Positions 17,095-27,009 are shown, numbered from the stretch's first letter. The stretch: DNA of 64,000 bases from Cytophagales bacterium (GCA_017303805.1 JAFLBQ010000009.1:49810-113809); one strand, 5' to 3'. Made by a program: numbers and translations. Notes: generated by a model from the sequence alone, not told the origin.

Positions 17095-19707
17095 ATGAAG
17101 TTTACCTTATTGTTTTTGGCTTGTGGTATAATTGCCCATGCCCAAACACCAACCGATTCTACCAAGCGATATACCACTGCCTGGGTAAAAGGCACGGCAC
17201 CCGTAATTGACGGGTTGCTGAACGATGAAGCCTGGGAGCAGGTGGAGTGGGCCGGTGGCGATTTCCGGCAAGTGAATCCCGACAAGGGTAAACCCGCTTC
17301 AGTGCAAACCAAGTTTAAGATTCTGTACGATGACAAGAACCTCTATGCCATTTTCAGATGCTACGATCCCGAACCAGAAAAAATTGTAAAGCGCATGTCG
17401 CGCAGAGATAGCTTTGATGGCGATTGGGTAGAAATTCATATCGACAGTTATTACGATAAGCGAACGGCATTTTCATTTACTGCTTCCGTATCGGGGGTGA
17501 AGAGCGATGAGTATGTTTCGAACAATGGCGATGACTGGGATGCCAGTTGGGATCCGATCTGGTATATGAAAACCAGCATCGACAAAGAAGGTTGGATAGC
17601 CGAAATGCGCATTCCGTTGAGTCAGCTCCGGTTTACCAACAAAGAAGAATTGGTGTGGGGATTAAATGTGCAGCGCAGATTTTTCCGCAACCAGGAAAAT
17701 TCGCGGTGGCAATATATTCCCCCCGATGCGGCCGGTTATGTGCATTTAATGGGCGAGATGAACGGTATTAAAGGAATAAAGCCGCAGAAGCAATTGGAGA
17801 TTCAACCGTATCTCGTTACCAAAGCCGAAACATTTCAGAGGGAAGAAGGCAACCCCTACGCCACCGGTACATCTTCCGCGGCCGATATGGGCCTCGATGC
17901 AAAAATTGGAATCACCAGCGACATTACACTCGACTTAACTGTTAACCCCGACTTTGGGCAGGTGGAAGCCGACCCATCGCAAGTAAATCTTTCGGCATTC
18001 GAACTCTTCTTTCGCGAGCAACGTCCTTTCTTTACGGAAGGCGCCAACACCCTGGATTTTTCTTTTGCCAATAACGAGAGCAATTTATTTTATAGCAGGC
18101 GCGTAGGCCGGCAACCGCAAGGGTGGGCCGATCCGGATAAAAATGGTGCGGATGGTGTGAACGAATATGTGAAGCCTGTAAATCGTACAAAAATTTTGGG
18201 CGCGGCCAAACTATCAGGAAAAAATAAGAAAGGATTTTCGTGGGCGCTGATGGAAAGTGTTACGGCCCGCGAGTATGCCGAGATTGATTCGCTGGGGCAC
18301 AAGCGCAAAGAACAAGTGGAGCCCCTTACTAATTATTTTGTAATGCGGGCGCAACAAGATTTTAACCAGGCCAACACCGTAGTGGGTGGTATGTTTACCG
18401 CAGTCAACCGGCAATTGCAAAACACCGACTTAACCTGGTTGCGCAGGTCGGCCTACACGGGTGGGCTGGATGTACTGCACCATTGGAGCAAACGCAGGTA
18501 CTACATAAGCGCCAAGGGTATGTTAAGCCATGTGGAAGGCAGTGCAGAGGCTATTAGTGTTACGCAACGCTCATCGGTTAGATTTTTTCAGCGCCCTGAT
18601 AATAAGCATACCGAGTTTGACCCTAACCGGAAATCGTTAACCGGCACAGGCGGGCAGGTAGTAGTTGGTAAGAAAAGCGGCAACCTGGTTTCGGATTTGG
18701 GCGTGGTATGGCAAAGCCCCGAACTGGAGTTGAACGATGCCGGCTTCATGCCACAAACCGATATCATCAGCCAATGGTTTTGGATGCAATACCGGATTCT
18801 TAAACCAAAAGGAATTGCGCGGTCGCAGCGCTTTAACATTAACGAGTGGCGCGAGTATGATTTCGGAGGGCGCAACCTGAACGAGGGCTACAATGTAAAT
18901 GCCCATGCGGAGTTTAAGAATTTCTGGCAGGCAGGCACGGGAGTAACGTACCGGGTGCGCGGTGCCTCTAACAGCGACTTGCGCGGTGGCCCTACCTTGC
19001 GCTACCCGGGGCGGCTTTATTATTGGGGTTATATTAATTCCGACTTTCGCAAAAAGTTTTATGCAAGTCTTACCCCCGAATTTGGTTTTGGGAACGAACA
19101 CTTTGCGCGAAGTATATTCATGCAATTGCGCCTAACCTGGCGACCTACCAATGCGCTTAATTTATCGGTGGCGCCTAGCTACAGCCACAACGAAAACGAA
19201 ATGCAATATGTAACTACAGCCGAAGTAAGTGGTGAACCACGCTACATTGTAGCCCGAATAGATCAAAACACAGTGCGTATGGTAATCCGGGCAACGTACA
19301 TGCTTACGCCCAACTTATCCATTCAGTATTACGGGCAGCCTTTTGGTACGGCCGGCCGGTATTCTAAATTTAAGTCCATTACCAATGCCAGCGCAACGGA
19401 GTACGTGGGTCGCTTTGTGCCCCTTAATCCAACCTTTAGCGCCAATACCTATTGGGTGGATGAGAATAACGACAACGTGCCCGATTACTCTTATGGCAAA
19501 CCCGATTTTAACTTCGGCCAGTTCCGCTCCAACATGGTAATGCGTTGGGAATATATTCCAGGCTCTACCTTCTTTTTAGTGTGGACCCGCGAGCGCAACG
19601 GAGAATTTTATGATTCACACCCTGAGCATAAATCGTATTCGTTTAACTTCGATCAGAAAGGTCACAATATCTTCTTAATGAAATTTACTTACCGGTTCAG
19701 GGCGTAA
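17095..19707 (+). CDS. DUF5916 protein with N-terminal CBM9-like domain
   Basis: This 870-residue exported protein has a signal peptide (MKFTLLFLACGIIAHAQ). Residues about 30-220 are a family-9 carbohydrate-binding-like domain (APVIDGLLNDEAWEQVEW, then DDKNLYAIFRCYDPEP). The remainder is DUF5916, with the family's GQVEADPSQVNLSAFELFF and EQRPFFTEGANTLDF near residues 283-320. Its many alternating strands suggest an outer membrane barrel-like region ending FLMKFTYRFRA. Function is unknown. It sits divergently between two minus-strand permease genes and has its own promoter region of about 285 bases. Confidence 0.9.
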   Translation: MKFTLLFLACGIIAHAQTPTDSTKRYTTAWVKGTAPVIDGLLNDEAWEQVEWAGGDFRQVNPDKGKPASVQTKFKILYDDKNLYAIFRCYDPEPEKIVKRMSRRDSFDGDWVEIHIDSYYDKRTAFSFTASVSGVKSDEYVSNNGDDWDASWDPIWYMKTSIDKEGWIAEMRIPLSQLRFTNKEELVWGLNVQRRFFRNQENSRWQYIPPDAAGYVHLMGEMNGIKGIKPQKQLEIQPYLVTKAETFQREEGNPYATGTSSAADMGLDAKIGITSDITLDLTVNPDFGQVEADPSQVNLSAFELFFREQRPFFTEGANTLDFSFANNESNLFYSRRVGRQPQGWADPDKNGADGVNEYVKPVNRTKILGAAKLSGKNKKGFSWALMESVTAREYAEIDSLGHKRKEQVEPLTNYFVMRAQQDFNQANTVVGGMFTAVNRQLQNTDLTWLRRSAYTGGLDVLHHWSKRRYYISAKGMLSHVEGSAEAISVTQRSSVRFFQRPDNKHTEFDPNRKSLTGTGGQVVVGKKSGNLVSDLGVVWQSPELELNDAGFMPQTDIISQWFWMQYRILKPKGIARSQRFNINEWREYDFGGRNLNEGYNVNAHAEFKNFWQAGTGVTYRVRGASNSDLRGGPTLRYPGRLYYWGYINSDFRKKFYASLTPEFGFGNEHFARSIFMQLRLTWRPTNALNLSVAPSYSHNENEMQYVTTAEVSGEPRYIVARIDQNTVRMVIRATYMLTPNLSIQYYGQPFGTAGRYSKFKSITNASATEYVGRFVPLNPTFSANTYWVDENNDNVPDYSYGKPDFNFGQFRSNMVMRWEYIPGSTFFLVWTRERNGEFYDSHPEHKSYSFNFDQKGHNIFLMKFTYRFRA

Positions 19708-19731
19708 GGATTAATCTTCTTCAATTAGGAG

Positions 19732-19790
19732 CAGGCAGTTGCCCGTAACCAGCAGGAGTATGACTGCCTTACTCACTCCTGCTTGCTGCC
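19732..19790. repeat. Palindromic repeat / bidirectional terminator
   Basis: Between the convergent ends of the DUF5916 gene and a permease gene lie nested inverted repeats of the word family GCAGG/CCTGC. The 8-bp arms GCAGGAGT (19752-19759) and ACTCCTGC (19775-19782) form a hairpin, and GCAGGCAG with CTGCC lies outside it. No T-run follows. It resembles the CTGCCTACT repeats at other junctions of this cluster. Confidence 0.5.
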
Positions 19791-19794
19791 TACG

Positions 19795-22416
19795 CTATTC
19801 AGAGCGAAGGCTCTTTACCGGGTTCATTACCGCAGCGCGAATGGCCTGGTAGCTTACTGTTAAAATAGTAAGGATCAACGCTCCTGCCATTACTAATAAA
19901 ATGAGCAACCAGGAGATTTCTTCATGATATTGATAATTTGCTAACCATTGCGACATGAGATAATACGCGAGCGGAGCTGCCACTAATCCTGAAAGTAAAA
20001 TCAATCCAACAAAGCTTGACGAGAGTAAACTCCAGAGTTGCAAAAGCGAAGCGCCTAATACTTTGCGAATCGCGATTTCTTTAGTGTGTTGTTCGGCCAC
20101 AAACGAAGCTAACCCAATTAAACCAAGGCAACTGATAAACGTGGCGAGGCCTGAAAATATATAGGCTAACTTGCTTATTAACTCCTCGTTTGAAAATTTT
20201 CGGGCATACTCGACATCCACAAATTTATAATCGAAGGGAAGCGAGGGAGCGAATGTTTTAAATATTGATTCAATTGTGGCTAATGATTCGGGTGCGCTAC
20301 GGTCTGGATTTAATTTCATGTTAATCCAGTTTACATAGCGATAGTGGCCATCGAGAAAGTACATGTTATGACGAACCGGAAGGTAGGGAGACTCCATAAT
20401 CATATCTTTAACCACACCGATTACGTGGTACTTAGTATCACCATTGGTAATCTCCATTCCAATAGGATTTTCCACATTCATAAACTTAACAGCCGCTTCG
20501 TTTAAAATTATGGCAAGCGAATCGGATGAAAAATCATGAGAAAAATCTCGACCTTCTAATATTTTCCAATTCAGGGTTTTTCCAAATTCATGATTGACCT
20601 CAACAATCCCAAAGTCTTCAGATTGCAGTGTAGGATCTTTACCCGGCCAGTTATAACCACCACTGTTATTCCAGATTTGTGTAAGTGGAGTAGTAGAGGT
20701 GCCTACTTCAATAACAGCTCCGGTATTCTTTAATGCCAGGCGCAAGGCTTCATACTTACCTATAAAATCGGGCGATTTAACAAAAAAGGTAATCAGCCCA
20801 TCGCGGTCATATCCAATAGGCCTGTTCTTCGAATAATGAATCTGGTTATAGATTACGAGTGTTCCAATTACCAGTGTAATGGATACAGTAAATTGAACCA
20901 CCACCAACACTCTTCGCGGTAACGAAGCCTGGCCATCGGCCTTGAATACTCCTTTTAGAACCTTCACGGGTTTGAAAGAGGATAACATAAATGCGGGATA
21001 AAATCCTGCTGCAAAGCTGGTTACAATAATGAATGCAGAGCCAATAATCCAAAACAACGGATTGTTCCACTCAATTTCAATTTGTTTTGAAGCAAGTTGA
21101 TTAAACCAGGGCAAGGCAACAACCACAATTCCTAAGGCAAAAGCAAAAGCAAAAAATGCCAATAAGAATGTCTCGCTTAAAAACTGGTTGATCAGTTGAT
21201 TTCGGGCCGAACCTATTGTCAAACGAATACCCACCTCCTTCGCGCGCTTTTCAGAGCGAGCCGTAGTAAGATTCATAAAATTAATGCATGCCAATAACAG
21301 CACGAATATCCCAATAACTCCAAACATCACTACCATTTCAATCTGGCCCCCGGTTTTAATCCCATTTTCCCAATTGGAATAAAGGTGCCAGTCAGCCATA
21401 GGGTGAAGAAAAATTTCTGGTTTGAAATAATTGTCTTTAGAATGAGTGGCACGCACCTGGCTAATCTTTTCTGATGTCCGGTTCATATCTGCATGGGGGG
21501 CAAGCTGAACAATAAGTTGAAAGGAATTAAAATCCCACCGGTTCTCTGCGTACCGTATCCAATCTTCAGCAGCTACAATTAATTCCCAGCTCGACAAGAA
21601 TTTTAGATTAGTGAAATTTGAGTTAGTAGGAATATCATGATATACACCGGTAACTTTTACATCGTGGCGGTCCCCAATCCGGAGAGATTGATTTAACGCC
21701 TCGGTTGTGCCGAACAAGGCAATAGCAGTGGACGCTGAAAGCATGATGGATGCAGGATCTTTGAGTCCGGCACGGGTTCCTGAAATCATGTTTAATGAAA
21801 TCATTTCTGGAAAATCTTCCTGTACAAAATTGCCGGATTGCGATATGCTGTGTTCGCCTACACTTAGAATGTGATCAGCCGGCCACGTAGCCATTGCGAA
21901 ATAGCTAAAGTCGTTACCGTAAGTGCTGCGCATCGCGCTTTCCAGGGGTCGGGGTATTGCATAGCCGGTCATCACCTTACCATCCACCGTTTGGTGTTGC
22001 ATTACCTGAGCAAGCCGATCATAATTTTCGTGATGCTTGTTGTAGTTAAGCTCATCCCAAACCCACAACCCAATAAGTATAGCGATTGCCATTCCTACGG
22101 CTAATCCCCCAATATTAATTATGGAGTAACCTTTGTTTCGCAAGAGACTGCGCCACCCGATCTTAAAATAACTTTTATACATACCGTATGTGTTTAAATT
22201 TTTATATCCTTCCATTGGTTTAATGATGCCCGGCCTGAAAAGCATGAGCACATCAATCACAAATCGTAAATCCGCTATTTCTTTCCCAGATTTATTTAAT
22301 CGCCTTTCATATACTTCCAGCAAATCGCCCTCTATATAGTCTTGCAACTTTGGATGGCAGTACCATCGGAAGAAGCGCAAGGCAAGTTTGGGAGGATATG
22401 GTTTTTCGGATTTCAT
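19795..22416 (-). CDS. PadR-linked FtsX permease, CHP-type prefix (single-permease unit)
   Basis: This 873-residue protein has a cytosolic prefix domain of about 80 residues (PPKLALRFFRWYCHPKLQ, IEGDLLEVYE). After the linker LNTYGMYKSYFKIGWRSL comes the first helix GLAVGMAIAILIGLWVW, then a MacB-like periplasmic domain. FtsX block 1 has ACINFMNLTTARSEKRAKE near residue 380 and FtsX block 2 has EQHTKEIAIRKVLGAS near residue 760. It ends NPVKSLRSE. The body is of the 'GLWVWDEL' type, like the permeases at 30198 and 38828. It lies 33 bases after a PadR gene. No ATPase is encoded nearby. The substrate is unknown. Confidence 0.92.
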   Translation of the reverse strand: MKSEKPYPPKLALRFFRWYCHPKLQDYIEGDLLEVYERRLNKSGKEIADLRFVIDVLMLFRPGIIKPMEGYKNLNTYGMYKSYFKIGWRSLLRNKGYSIINIGGLAVGMAIAILIGLWVWDELNYNKHHENYDRLAQVMQHQTVDGKVMTGYAIPRPLESAMRSTYGNDFSYFAMATWPADHILSVGEHSISQSGNFVQEDFPEMISLNMISGTRAGLKDPASIMLSASTAIALFGTTEALNQSLRIGDRHDVKVTGVYHDIPTNSNFTNLKFLSSWELIVAAEDWIRYAENRWDFNSFQLIVQLAPHADMNRTSEKISQVRATHSKDNYFKPEIFLHPMADWHLYSNWENGIKTGGQIEMVVMFGVIGIFVLLLACINFMNLTTARSEKRAKEVGIRLTIGSARNQLINQFLSETFLLAFFAFAFALGIVVVALPWFNQLASKQIEIEWNNPLFWIIGSAFIIVTSFAAGFYPAFMLSSFKPVKVLKGVFKADGQASLPRRVLVVVQFTVSITLVIGTLVIYNQIHYSKNRPIGYDRDGLITFFVKSPDFIGKYEALRLALKNTGAVIEVGTSTTPLTQIWNNSGGYNWPGKDPTLQSEDFGIVEVNHEFGKTLNWKILEGRDFSHDFSSDSLAIILNEAAVKFMNVENPIGMEITNGDTKYHVIGVVKDMIMESPYLPVRHNMYFLDGHYRYVNWINMKLNPDRSAPESLATIESIFKTFAPSLPFDYKFVDVEYARKFSNEELISKLAYIFSGLATFISCLGLIGLASFVAEQHTKEIAIRKVLGASLLQLWSLLSSSFVGLILLSGLVAAPLAYYLMSQWLANYQYHEEISWLLILLVMAGALILTILTVSYQAIRAAVMNPVKSLRSE

Positions 22417-22425
22417 CTATTATTA

Positions 22426-22478
22426 AGTAGGCAGATGTACTTACTCTGCCTACTGGTGACTGCCTACTGCCAACTTTT
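22426..22478. repeat. CTGCCTACT palindromic repeat at a PadR/permease junction
   Basis: The arms AGTAGGCAG (22426-22434) and CTGCCTACT (22446-22454) form a 9-bp hairpin between the PadR gene and the downstream permease. Further TGCCTACTGCC words run into the 3' end of the PadR gene, encoding its last residues. It may attenuate or process the bicistronic transcript. Confidence 0.55.
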
Positions 22479-22812
22479 GTAAACTAACTTCCAATACTGC
22501 CTTCGGTATCGCTTTCCACAATTGCTCGCGTGTTTCTTTGGCGTACAACATAGCTTTCTTACCAAGTGCAGTTATTTCAAAGTAGCGCCTTGGTCGGCCG
22601 GCACGGTCTTCGGTGCTTTCGCCCGAGTAGGATTTTAGGTATCCTTTGTCTTCCAGGCGAATCAAAGCGGTATGCAGCGCACCCATGCTTACGGTTCGCT
22701 TCAGGCGCGATTCGATTTCATCTTTTATTGCCACGCTGTAGGCCTCGTTGTTTAAGATGCCCACGGTTAACAATACAATTTCTTCGAACTCGCCCAGTTG
22801 AAAGTTTTTCAT
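22450..22812 (-). CDS. PadR-family transcriptional regulator (CHP-permease type)
   Basis: This 120-residue winged-helix protein (NFQLGEFEEIVLLTVGILNNE, then VSMGALHTALIRLEDKGYL) carries the PadR 'GR-P-Y/F-x-ITALGKKA' wing near residues 72-90. A C-terminal dimerisation helix follows. PadR proteins usually repress transporter genes and are relieved by small ligands. The last residues (LAVGSHQ) are encoded by a repeat and are probably neutral. A 27-bp element shared with two other PadR genes lies 14 bases upstream, suggesting self-regulation. It heads a two-gene unit with the permease at 19795. Confidence 0.95.
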   Translation of the reverse strand: MKNFQLGEFEEIVLLTVGILNNEAYSVAIKDEIESRLKRTVSMGALHTALIRLEDKGYLKSYSGESTEDRAGRPRRYFEITALGKKAMLYAKETREQLWKAIPKAVLEVSLQKLAVGSHQ

Positions 22813-22826
22813 AATGAAAATATTAT

Positions 22827-22853
22827 TCTCTAAATGTAGGAATAATTGTGCCA
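22827..22853 (-). promoter_or_regulatory. Putative PadR operator/promoter, copy 1
   Basis: This 27-bp block aligns without gaps to blocks at 35982 and 41894. The plus-strand conserved columns are CTA, TGTAG, AATAAT and TGCCA. The centre is a dyad (ATTATTC/GAATAAT at 22822-22828 and 22840-22846). On the minus strand it contains TACATTTA, close to the -7 consensus, so a regulator bound here would block the promoter. It lies 14 bases before the PadR start. Confidence 0.65.
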
Positions 22854-23030
22854 GATTTCTTCAACTTCATTTTGGACACGAAAGAGCGGGGTTGGTTTGC
22901 CTGGAGTGTTCGATTGCGCACACCAATGTGTTAAAAGTGGAATTGTCTTACCAAGGTTTACGTGCACTTAATATTTTTGATGTATCATACTTCAAAAAAA
23001 TTCTTTATGTTACCTTAAGCAATTTCCTAA

Positions 23031-23390
23031 ATGATTGTTCCCCTCCTTAAAGTAAAAGACATAACGAAGGCTGTGGCGTTCTATACCACGGTGCTCGACT
23101 TTGAACTGAAATACCCGGAAGCCGACCTGAACCCGTTTTGTGTTGACATGGTGCGCGGCTCGGCAGAATTAATGCTCTCGGAAATTGATGGCGTACCCGG
23201 TATTCCGGTTTATGTGTATGTAGAAGATGTAGATACACTTTTAAAAAAATATCTCTTGCGTGGATTGGTTACACCAGAGAAGGAAAACTCACCCGTGCAC
23301 GAATCGCCTATTAACCAAACCTGGGGCCAGCGCGAGTTTTATGTAACCGATGCCGATGGCAACACCCTGCGGTTTGCTATGCCCATTTAA
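23031..23390 (+). CDS. VOC-superfamily (glyoxalase/bleomycin-resistance-like) protein 1
   Basis: This 119-residue protein has the paired beta-alpha-beta-beta-beta units of the vicinal oxygen chelate fold (VPLLKVKDITKAVAFYTTVL, then EFYVTDADGNTLRFAMPI). The final glutamate of the usual metal site is replaced by the R-F ending, and the early histidine is absent, so metal binding is uncertain; such proteins often bind drugs or small molecules. It is the first of three tandem VOC genes, 13 bases before the next. The substrate is unknown. Confidence 0.85.
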   Translation: MIVPLLKVKDITKAVAFYTTVLDFELKYPEADLNPFCVDMVRGSAELMLSEIDGVPGIPVYVYVEDVDTLLKKYLLRGLVTPEKENSPVHESPINQTWGQREFYVTDADGNTLRFAMPI

Positions 23391-23403
23391 AACCAAGTTT
23401 AAA

Positions 23404-23796
23404 ATGGAAATCCAATATCTATGTCCTTTGCTGGCTGTATTCGATATGAAAGCCGCGCTTCAGTTTTATGTAGAAGCGTTGGGCTTCTCCATCCACGAAA
23501 GTGCGGGCCCCGAAGATGATGTTGGCTGGGTATGGCTTGAGCGCAACGGCTTAAACCTGATGCTCAACACGCAATATGAATTGCCCGATCGCCCCGGCCA
23601 ACAAGAACCAGCACGAGTGGCCGCGCACTCCGATACAATTTTATATCTGGGTTGCCCCGATGTGGATGGTGCCTATCACGAGCTTTTAAGTAAAGGCCTG
23701 CAAATTAATCCGCCAGAAATTGCCTCGTATGGGATGAAGCAACTTTATATAACAGACCCGGATGGGTACCAGGTTTGTCTTCAATCGAAAGTATAG
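23404..23796 (+). CDS. VOC-superfamily protein 2
   Basis: This 130-residue protein starts MEIQYLCPLLAVFDMKAALQFYV at the ATG at 23404; an upstream in-frame start overlaps gene 1 and gives an unlike leader. It has the VOC pattern FYVEALGFSIHES, then GVWLERNGLNLML and a closing LYITDPDGYQVCLQS. It is probably a paralogue of its neighbours, made by tandem duplication. A metal-binding His/Glu set is not complete, so catalytic glyoxalase activity is not claimed. Confidence 0.83.
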   Translation: MEIQYLCPLLAVFDMKAALQFYVEALGFSIHESAGPEDDVGWVWLERNGLNLMLNTQYELPDRPGQQEPARVAAHSDTILYLGCPDVDGAYHELLSKGLQINPPEIASYGMKQLYITDPDGYQVCLQSKV

Positions 23797-23821
23797 TAGG
23801 TATCTATAAATTATAAAATTG

Positions 23822-24226
23822 ATGGAAGTTAAACTGCATGGCCTGAGTCCTATTTTGTGGACAAAGAATCTGGAAGAAACCAAAACGTTTTATGAGACGC
23901 TGCTCGGCTTCAAAGCCGTCAGCAATTTTCCAGATTTTGTTTCCTTGTGCCGCAATGAGGTACAGATCATGTTTGTGGTGCCTCAGGATGAACCGGAAGA
24001 TTGCAAAGAACCGGATAGCCCCGAATTTTTTCCGAAGCCCACGCTTACCGGAAGCATTTACATTTATACCGACAATGTGGACAGCCTTTGGGAAAATGTT
24101 AAAGAAAAAGCTGTTGTAAAATCAGCTATAGCCGACCGGGCATACCAGATGCGCGACTTCAGCATTCTGGATAACAATGGCTACGAATTGGTTTTCGGCA
24201 TCGATATTAGCAAAAAAGAAAAATGA
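23822..24226 (+). CDS. VOC-superfamily protein 3
   Basis: This 134-residue protein opens LHGLSPILWTKNLEETKTFYE and ends FSILDNNGYELVFG, where the C-terminal glutamate of the VOC metal site (YELVFG) is present. This makes it the most likely metal-binding member of the trio. The ATG at 23822 is used; a TTG one codon earlier is rejected. It lies 25 bases after gene 2, so a three-gene transcript is likely. The charged tail DISKKEK is unremarkable. Confidence 0.85.
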   Translation: MEVKLHGLSPILWTKNLEETKTFYETLLGFKAVSNFPDFVSLCRNEVQIMFVVPQDEPEDCKEPDSPEFFPKPTLTGSIYIYTDNVDSLWENVKEKAVVKSAIADRAYQMRDFSILDNNGYELVFGIDISKKEK

Positions 24227-24321
24227 GGTCTTAATCTTCGTGTGAAATCCAGCTTAAAAACTGAAGGGCTCGTAGCAATAACTTAAGTTTCATAGCGTCT
24301 CAATTGGCCCCATCCGTGAAA

Positions 24322-26955
24322 TCACTCACTTCTAAGTACTTCTGTTGGATTGATTCGCGATGTTCTAAGCGTGAAGTATCCAAGCGTAATCCACGAGATC
24401 AGGATTAACGCGAACCCGGAGAGAATGAAAACGCCAGGGTGTACGCCCACATTGTAGGTGAAGTTATTCAGCCAGTTGTCCATTACCCACCATGCAGCCG
24501 GAATAGCTATAACAATAGCAATAAAAATGAGTTTTGTAAAATCACTTAGCAACAGGATGATCAGATGAAAAGTAGGAGCCCCCATCACTTTACGGATGCT
24601 GATTTCTTTTGTGCGTTGTTTGAATGATAGCATAGCAATGCCAAACAAGCCAAAGCACGCTATAGTAACGGCAATAAAGGCAAACAGACCAAATGCCAGG
24701 CCTGCGCGCTGCTCGGACTTGTATTGCTGATCTAATTGTTGATCAAGAAATGCAAACTCGAAGTCAAATGACTCATCAAATTTCAAATACACGGCTTTAA
24801 TCTGTGCAATTTTATTTTCAAAGTCACGTGGATCCAGTTTAATAACCAAATGATTGTAGGCTGGATATAAAATGAAAATCAATGGCTGCACGGCATGATG
24901 AATCGACTGAAAATGAAAATCTTTCATCATCCCGATAACAGGCCCTTTTATCGGGTTATCGTTTTTATCCAAATACCAGTTTAGTTCCTTGCCAACAACC
25001 GATCCAGCGTTTAGCTGCCGGGCCGCGGTTTCGTTAACTACAAAAGCAGCTGTTGTATCAGTCAGGTTTTCGGGTAAGAAAAAGCGACCCTCACCCAATT
25101 CAATGTTCATGGTTTTTAAAAGATCATAGTCAACAAATGCTTCTGAACAATCCATTTCAAATTCAGGAGCTTCAACAAGCGAGATACTGTTTTGATTATA
25201 CTGACTACCCGGTAGGTTGGAGCTGGCCGAAACGGCAACAACGCCATCAATAGTCAACAGTTCTGTTTTAAGTGTTTGGATGCGCTTATTGATTGCTCTG
25301 TTCTTAATTGGAATAACAAGTACTTCTTCTTTGTCAAAGCCAAGGTCTTTGTGTTGGATGTAGTTCAGTTGATTGAAAATAATGGTAGTTCCGGAAATCA
25401 GCGCCATCGAAATAACAAACTGAAAAACAATCAGCACACTGCGCAGCCTGTAGCCTTTATTTCCAATTAGGACTTTCCCTTTAAGAACAGAATGGGGTTG
25501 GATGGCAGACAAGTAAAAAGAGGGATAAACACCGGCAAGCAGCGTAACCACACAGCTCAGTGCAATAAGAATCGGAAGGGTTCCTTTATAGGAGAACACA
25601 AACGAATGTCCCGTAAGCGAATTATAAAAGGGCAGTGCTGCCTCGATCAGCAATACGGCAATTGCAAGCGCTATTACTGTAACCAGAAACGCCTCACCTA
25701 GGAATTGAAAAGAAAGTTGCCTCCGCAGTGCGCCCAGGGTCTTTCGGATGCCGATTTCTTTGGCACGGTCAACCGATTTCGCAGTCATCAGGTTCATGAA
25801 ATTAATGCAGGCAATAACCAGGGTGAGCAGTGCAGCGGCCGTCATGATATACACATATTCTATGTTGCCGTTAGGTTCAAGTTCCCAACGCAATTTTGAC
25901 TTTAAATGAATGTCGGTTAGCGGCTGTACACGAAATCCGAAATTATTCGCAGTGGCTTTGCGAAAGTATTCATCGGATACGTTGATGTACTTACGCACCC
26001 ACGGCAGCAGTTTGGCTTCGAGGGCTTTGGCATCGGCACCCGGCTTTAAGCGCACGTAGTTGAAATGACCAAAATCTGCCCAGGTATAGTATTCGCTTTT
26101 CGGATTAAATGATTTTTCGCGCACATATGAAACTAATATATCGAAGTGGAAATGACTTTGATCCGGCACATCTTTAAAAACGGCCATCACTTCCAGCAGG
26201 GCGTCATCCGCATTTACAGCCAGATGCTTGCCAATGGGATCATCGCTGCTAAAATATTTTCTTGCTGTGCTTTCGGAGATTAGCATTCCGTTTACATTCT
26301 TCAATGCTTTTTTAGCATCACCCCGAACTACGGGGAAGCGGAACACATCAAAAAAATTAGTGTCAACCGCAAGAATCTCTTTTTCGTCAAAGCGTAAATC
26401 TTTTTCCAGATTACGGACAGAAAAAGTTCTTCGGGTTAGCCCGGGCCCCCATAGTGGCGATAGGCTTACGGCACTTTCTACTTCCGGAAAATCGCTAACC
26501 ATGGCCAGGGCCATGGGGTGGGGAGTACGCGTTTGCGGATTTTCATTTTCCCATGTAATCCGGTAAAGATTTTCATAGTGATCGTAATACCGATCGTAAT
26601 CGAGTTCGTGCCGTATGTACGTGACCATAAGAAAAACGCTGGCAATACCCAATGCCAGGCCGCTGATCTTAATAAGCGTATGGGCTTTACTTTTAAGTAA
26701 ACTGCGCCATGCAATTGTAAAATAATTTTTATACATACTAAATGTGGTGGGTTGTTGGTTTTTAAAAGTCTTTATGAACTGAGGCCTGAAATATTTTAAT
26801 ACACTCCAGCTAAATTTCCATTTCGCTTGGCGCGGAGATGATTCAGATTGTTTGATGAAAATCTCTGTCAGATCGCCCTCAATCTCTTCGAGATAATCTT
26901 CGCGGCAAAACCAGCGAAGGAATTGCAGGGCTCTTTTTGGTGGAAGTGCTTGCAT
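24322..26955 (-). CDS. PadR-linked FtsX permease, CREDY-type prefix (second in unit)
   Basis: This 877-residue protein has a prefix domain of the second kind: PPKRALQFLRWFCREDYLEE, IEGDLTEIF, AKWKFSWSVLKYFRP. The linker FSMYKNYFTIAWRSL leads to TM1 (ISGLALGIASVFLMVTYI). The periplasmic domain is MacB-like (ISESTARKYFSSDDPIG, FKDVPDQSHFHF). FtsX block 1 has CINFMNLMTAKSVDRAKE near residue 385; block 2 has KQRTKEISIRKVMGAP near residue 765. It ends INPTEVLRSE. It lies 54 bases after the permease at 27010, with which it shares prefix type. It has no cognate ATPase nearby. Confidence 0.92.
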   Translation of the reverse strand: MQALPPKRALQFLRWFCREDYLEEIEGDLTEIFIKQSESSPRQAKWKFSWSVLKYFRPQFIKTFKNQQPTTFSMYKNYFTIAWRSLLKSKAHTLIKISGLALGIASVFLMVTYIRHELDYDRYYDHYENLYRITWENENPQTRTPHPMALAMVSDFPEVESAVSLSPLWGPGLTRRTFSVRNLEKDLRFDEKEILAVDTNFFDVFRFPVVRGDAKKALKNVNGMLISESTARKYFSSDDPIGKHLAVNADDALLEVMAVFKDVPDQSHFHFDILVSYVREKSFNPKSEYYTWADFGHFNYVRLKPGADAKALEAKLLPWVRKYINVSDEYFRKATANNFGFRVQPLTDIHLKSKLRWELEPNGNIEYVYIMTAAALLTLVIACINFMNLMTAKSVDRAKEIGIRKTLGALRRQLSFQFLGEAFLVTVIALAIAVLLIEAALPFYNSLTGHSFVFSYKGTLPILIALSCVVTLLAGVYPSFYLSAIQPHSVLKGKVLIGNKGYRLRSVLIVFQFVISMALISGTTIIFNQLNYIQHKDLGFDKEEVLVIPIKNRAINKRIQTLKTELLTIDGVVAVSASSNLPGSQYNQNSISLVEAPEFEMDCSEAFVDYDLLKTMNIELGEGRFFLPENLTDTTAAFVVNETAARQLNAGSVVGKELNWYLDKNDNPIKGPVIGMMKDFHFQSIHHAVQPLIFILYPAYNHLVIKLDPRDFENKIAQIKAVYLKFDESFDFEFAFLDQQLDQQYKSEQRAGLAFGLFAFIAVTIACFGLFGIAMLSFKQRTKEISIRKVMGAPTFHLIILLLSDFTKLIFIAIVIAIPAAWWVMDNWLNNFTYNVGVHPGVFILSGFALILISWITLGYFTLRTSRINPTEVLRSE

Positions 26956-27009
26956 TACTCTGATCTTAAACTTTTCACCGGGTTCATCTAAGCGCCATTG
27001 TTAAATGAT

